NCBI GenBank assembly: GCA_009827215.1
Contig: WUAJ01000010.1
Span: 1-25,923 of the forward strand
Length of the DNA: 25,923 nucleotides
Reading direction: 5' to 3'
Source: Phycisphaeraceae bacterium
GTDB lineage: Bacteria; Planctomycetota; Phycisphaerae; Phycisphaerales; UBA1924
Position 1 is the first letter of the stretch; every line of letters begins with the position of its first letter. Positions 24,743 to 25,923 of the stretch are shown in pieces. A program made the position numbers and the translations under genes. The notes under the pieces are model-generated. The model saw nothing but the letters and a program-made list of their open reading frames with translations, was not told the origin of the DNA and searched no databases.

Positions 24743-25282
24743 ATGATCACGACCAACAAACTCGCCACGACCGCCCTCGCCGTCCTGGCAGTGCTCCTCA
24801 TCCTCCCGATGACAGGCTGCTTCTACGCCAAGCAAGCACTCTCCAAATCCCCAGGCGGGAACATGTACTCCGACGACTCCTACACCTACATCTCCACCCC
24901 CTACGAGCCCCTCACCGTAACACTCTACGACAACCGCGACAACGAACCAATCTGGACCGTCGATGTCCCCATCGGATCCAAGGTCTCTCTCCGCTTCCGC
25001 AAGAACAAAATCAAAGAAGGCACCGCTCGCCGTCCAGACATCATGGAATGGGTCATCTACGACCAGAAGAAGCGCACCGCGCGCTACGAGAACTCAATGG
25101 CCGTCCCGTCACCTGAATCCCGCATGATGCGCGTCTCACTCCGCAAGGGACCTGAGTTCCCAGAAGAAGCACCAGAAGAACAGATGTTCCCGAATCCAGA
25201 CCACCAATGGCTCCCCGTCGAACCAAAGCAATACCGCACCGACTCGAACAACAATCCCTCGACTTCCTACTCCGGAAACTAA
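24743..25282 (+). CDS. Small lipoprotein of unknown function
   Basis: This 179-residue predicted lipoprotein has a hydrophobic signal ending in the lipobox PMTGC (Cys26). The mature part has a beta-rich segment, PYEPLTVTLYDNRDNEPIWTV then GSKVSLRFRKN, a positively charged stretch (KIKEGTARRPDIMEW) and a Pro/Glu-rich tail (PEFPEEAPEEQMFPNPDHQW). I do not recognise the family. GGGAG lies about 9 bases before the ATG. The frame is open far upstream opposite ispF but that part is a shadow. A bidirectional terminator follows. It probably sits in the outer or inner membrane on the periplasmic side. Confidence 0.85.
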   Translation: MITTNKLATTALAVLAVLLILPMTGCFYAKQALSKSPGGNMYSDDSYTYISTPYEPLTVTLYDNRDNEPIWTVDVPIGSKVSLRFRKNKIKEGTARRPDIMEWVIYDQKKRTARYENSMAVPSPESRMMRVSLRKGPEFPEEAPEEQMFPNPDHQWLPVEPKQYRTDSNNNPSTSYSGN

Positions 25283-25304
25283 TCACACCCCAAACACACC
25301 AAAG

Positions 25305-25333
25305 AAAAACACGCCGAATAGGCGTGTTTTTTC
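25305..25333. terminator. Bidirectional terminator between convergent genes
   Basis: The stem AAAAACACGCC with GGCGTGTTTTT closes a 5-base GAATA-type loop, with an A-run on the left and a T-run on the right. It can therefore end transcripts from both the lipoprotein gene (plus) and the zinc-ribbon gene (minus, stop at 25352). Confidence 0.9.
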
Positions 25334-25351
25334 ATTCCATATTCAATCGCT

Positions 25352-25774
25352 TCATCCAGCATCACGCATCGGACGCTGCTGCTCGCGATACCGCCGTCGG
25401 CGACGACGCCCGCTCCGCACCACACCACCGATCAACGCTTGAGGGTACCGATCCAAAACCGACGCAGCGCACATCGCGCACACCGCCATCCAGTGCGATT
25501 CGGGAGTCGCTTGCACACGGATCACGCGCCCCACGCTTCGTCCACAGCAGGGACACCCAAACAACACATCACTGTTGGTGATCGACTCACCCCCAGCGGC
25601 GCGATACAACGCATCGGGATGACTCACACCATGCAAATCGAACGAGAACTCGCCCGTGTGCCGCGTCTCTTCAGCAATCTCGTGCTCAATATCCACACCG
25701 CCAGACTCCACAAGAGCCTCACCCGCCGTGGGTTCGTTCACTGTCTTCGGTGTGTCATCAACAAAGTCGTACAT
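25352..25774 (-). CDS. Small zinc-ribbon protein of unknown function
   Basis: This 140-residue protein has an acidic N-terminal half (VDDTPKTVNEPTAGEALVES, DIEHEIAEETRHTG) and a C-terminal putative zinc ribbon. CPCCG near residue 74 and CAMCA near residue 98 are separated by a short linker. The C-terminus has a poly-arginine run (SGRRRRRRYREQQ), which suggests nucleic-acid or membrane-surface binding. No membrane segment is seen. GGGG lies about 6 bases before the ATG. Third positions are G/T-rich like the other minus genes, which supports real coding. It lies 73 bases after the stop of another minus-strand gene at the window edge, so the two may be cotranscribed. Confidence 0.72.
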   Translation of the reverse strand: MYDFVDDTPKTVNEPTAGEALVESGGVDIEHEIAEETRHTGEFSFDLHGVSHPDALYRAAGGESITNSDVLFGCPCCGRSVGRVIRVQATPESHWMAVCAMCAASVLDRYPQALIGGVVRSGRRRRRRYREQQRPMRDAG

Positions 25775-25847
25775 GCAGTCCCCAACGATTCATTCCACGC
25801 CGACGAATGCCAGCCGAGAAAGCTACATCGTCAACATCTCTATCTCG

Positions 25848-25922
25848 TCATACCGATTTCTTCTGCTCCAGTTTCACTCCCATTGACTTCAGCACCCCCA
25901 AACCGACCTGCAAGCCCGAAAA
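25848..25922 (-). CDS. C-terminal end of a minus-strand gene (truncated by window edge)
   Basis: The last 24 codons of an open frame entering from the right edge end in TGA. The peptide, with the run GLGVLKSMGVKLEQKKSV, looks like an amphipathic protein tail. The third positions are almost all G or A with many G, matching the minus-strand genes in this window. The other two minus frames also stop within this stretch but show no such bias. Family unknown. The 73 bases up to the next gene's start contain TTGACG but no good -10. Confidence 0.55.
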   Translation of the reverse strand, partial: FSGLQVGLGVLKSMGVKLEQKKSV

Positions 25923-25923
25923 T

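Noticed and set aside
1..25923. CRISPR arrays, insertion sequences, prophage genes or attachment sites
   Set aside because: I saw no regularly spaced repeats, transposase motifs, integrase or phage structural genes; the tRNA-His gene is not flanked by a repeated 3' segment.

Overview
The window is a gene-dense piece of chromosome from a bacterium of moderately high GC content. The gene set is a didermic housekeeping mix: gyrB with the long C-terminal insert seen in Gram-negative GyrB, tRNA-His, ATP-type pckA, an RND efflux pair, a nfeD-nfeD-floA membrane operon, and ispF. Together with PilZ proteins, zinc-ribbon membrane proteins and weak or absent Shine-Dalgarno sites before many genes, this suggests a planctomycete, possibly class Phycisphaerae. 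That placement is inferred from style and content, not from a search.

Layout. 1-1712 is the 3' part of gyrB. 1956-6256 holds three tightly spaced genes: two paralogous proteins that each combine PilZ, receiver-like and Hpt-like domains, and a membrane hybrid histidine kinase. 6270-6475 is tRNA-His on the minus strand with its own terminator and a candidate promoter. 6636-8231 is pckA, closed by a strong terminator. 8318-10650 is a mixed accessory block: a DUF4259 protein, a DinB-like protein, a thioredoxin-fold protein and a convergent fumarylacetoacetate-hydrolase-family gene. 10701-13250 has an MFS transporter and a solitary D12-class adenine methyltransferase. 13434-19189 is an RND adaptor and permease followed by a ChaN-like lipoprotein. 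19255-22756 is the nfeD-nfeD-floA operon with a terminator. 22912-25774 has a zinc-ribbon membrane protein behind a promoter/operator, ispF (minus), a small lipoprotein and a minus-strand zinc-ribbon protein. The last 75 bases carry the tail of another minus-strand gene.

The most unusual element is the 1956-6256 cassette. It looks like a multistep phosphorelay feeding c-di-GMP-type PilZ proteins, yet the key phospho-acceptor is replaced at five of six positions. The kinase DHp histidine is Gln, the two receiver aspartates are Glu and Arg, and the two Hpt histidines are Arg and Gln. Only the kinase's own C-terminal receiver is intact. It may be a signalling complex that works without classical phosphotransfer, or one fed by an external kinase.

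Two window-wide sequence properties also stand out. The tetramer ACGT is almost absent: I count 6 in 25.9 kb, while ACGA, ACGC and ACGG are common, and Asn, Asp, His and Tyr codons before GTC usually end in T. Third-position composition follows the DNA strand and not gene direction: plus genes are C/A-rich and minus genes G/T-rich. This suggests the plus strand is the lagging strand although most genes here, including gyrB, lie on it.
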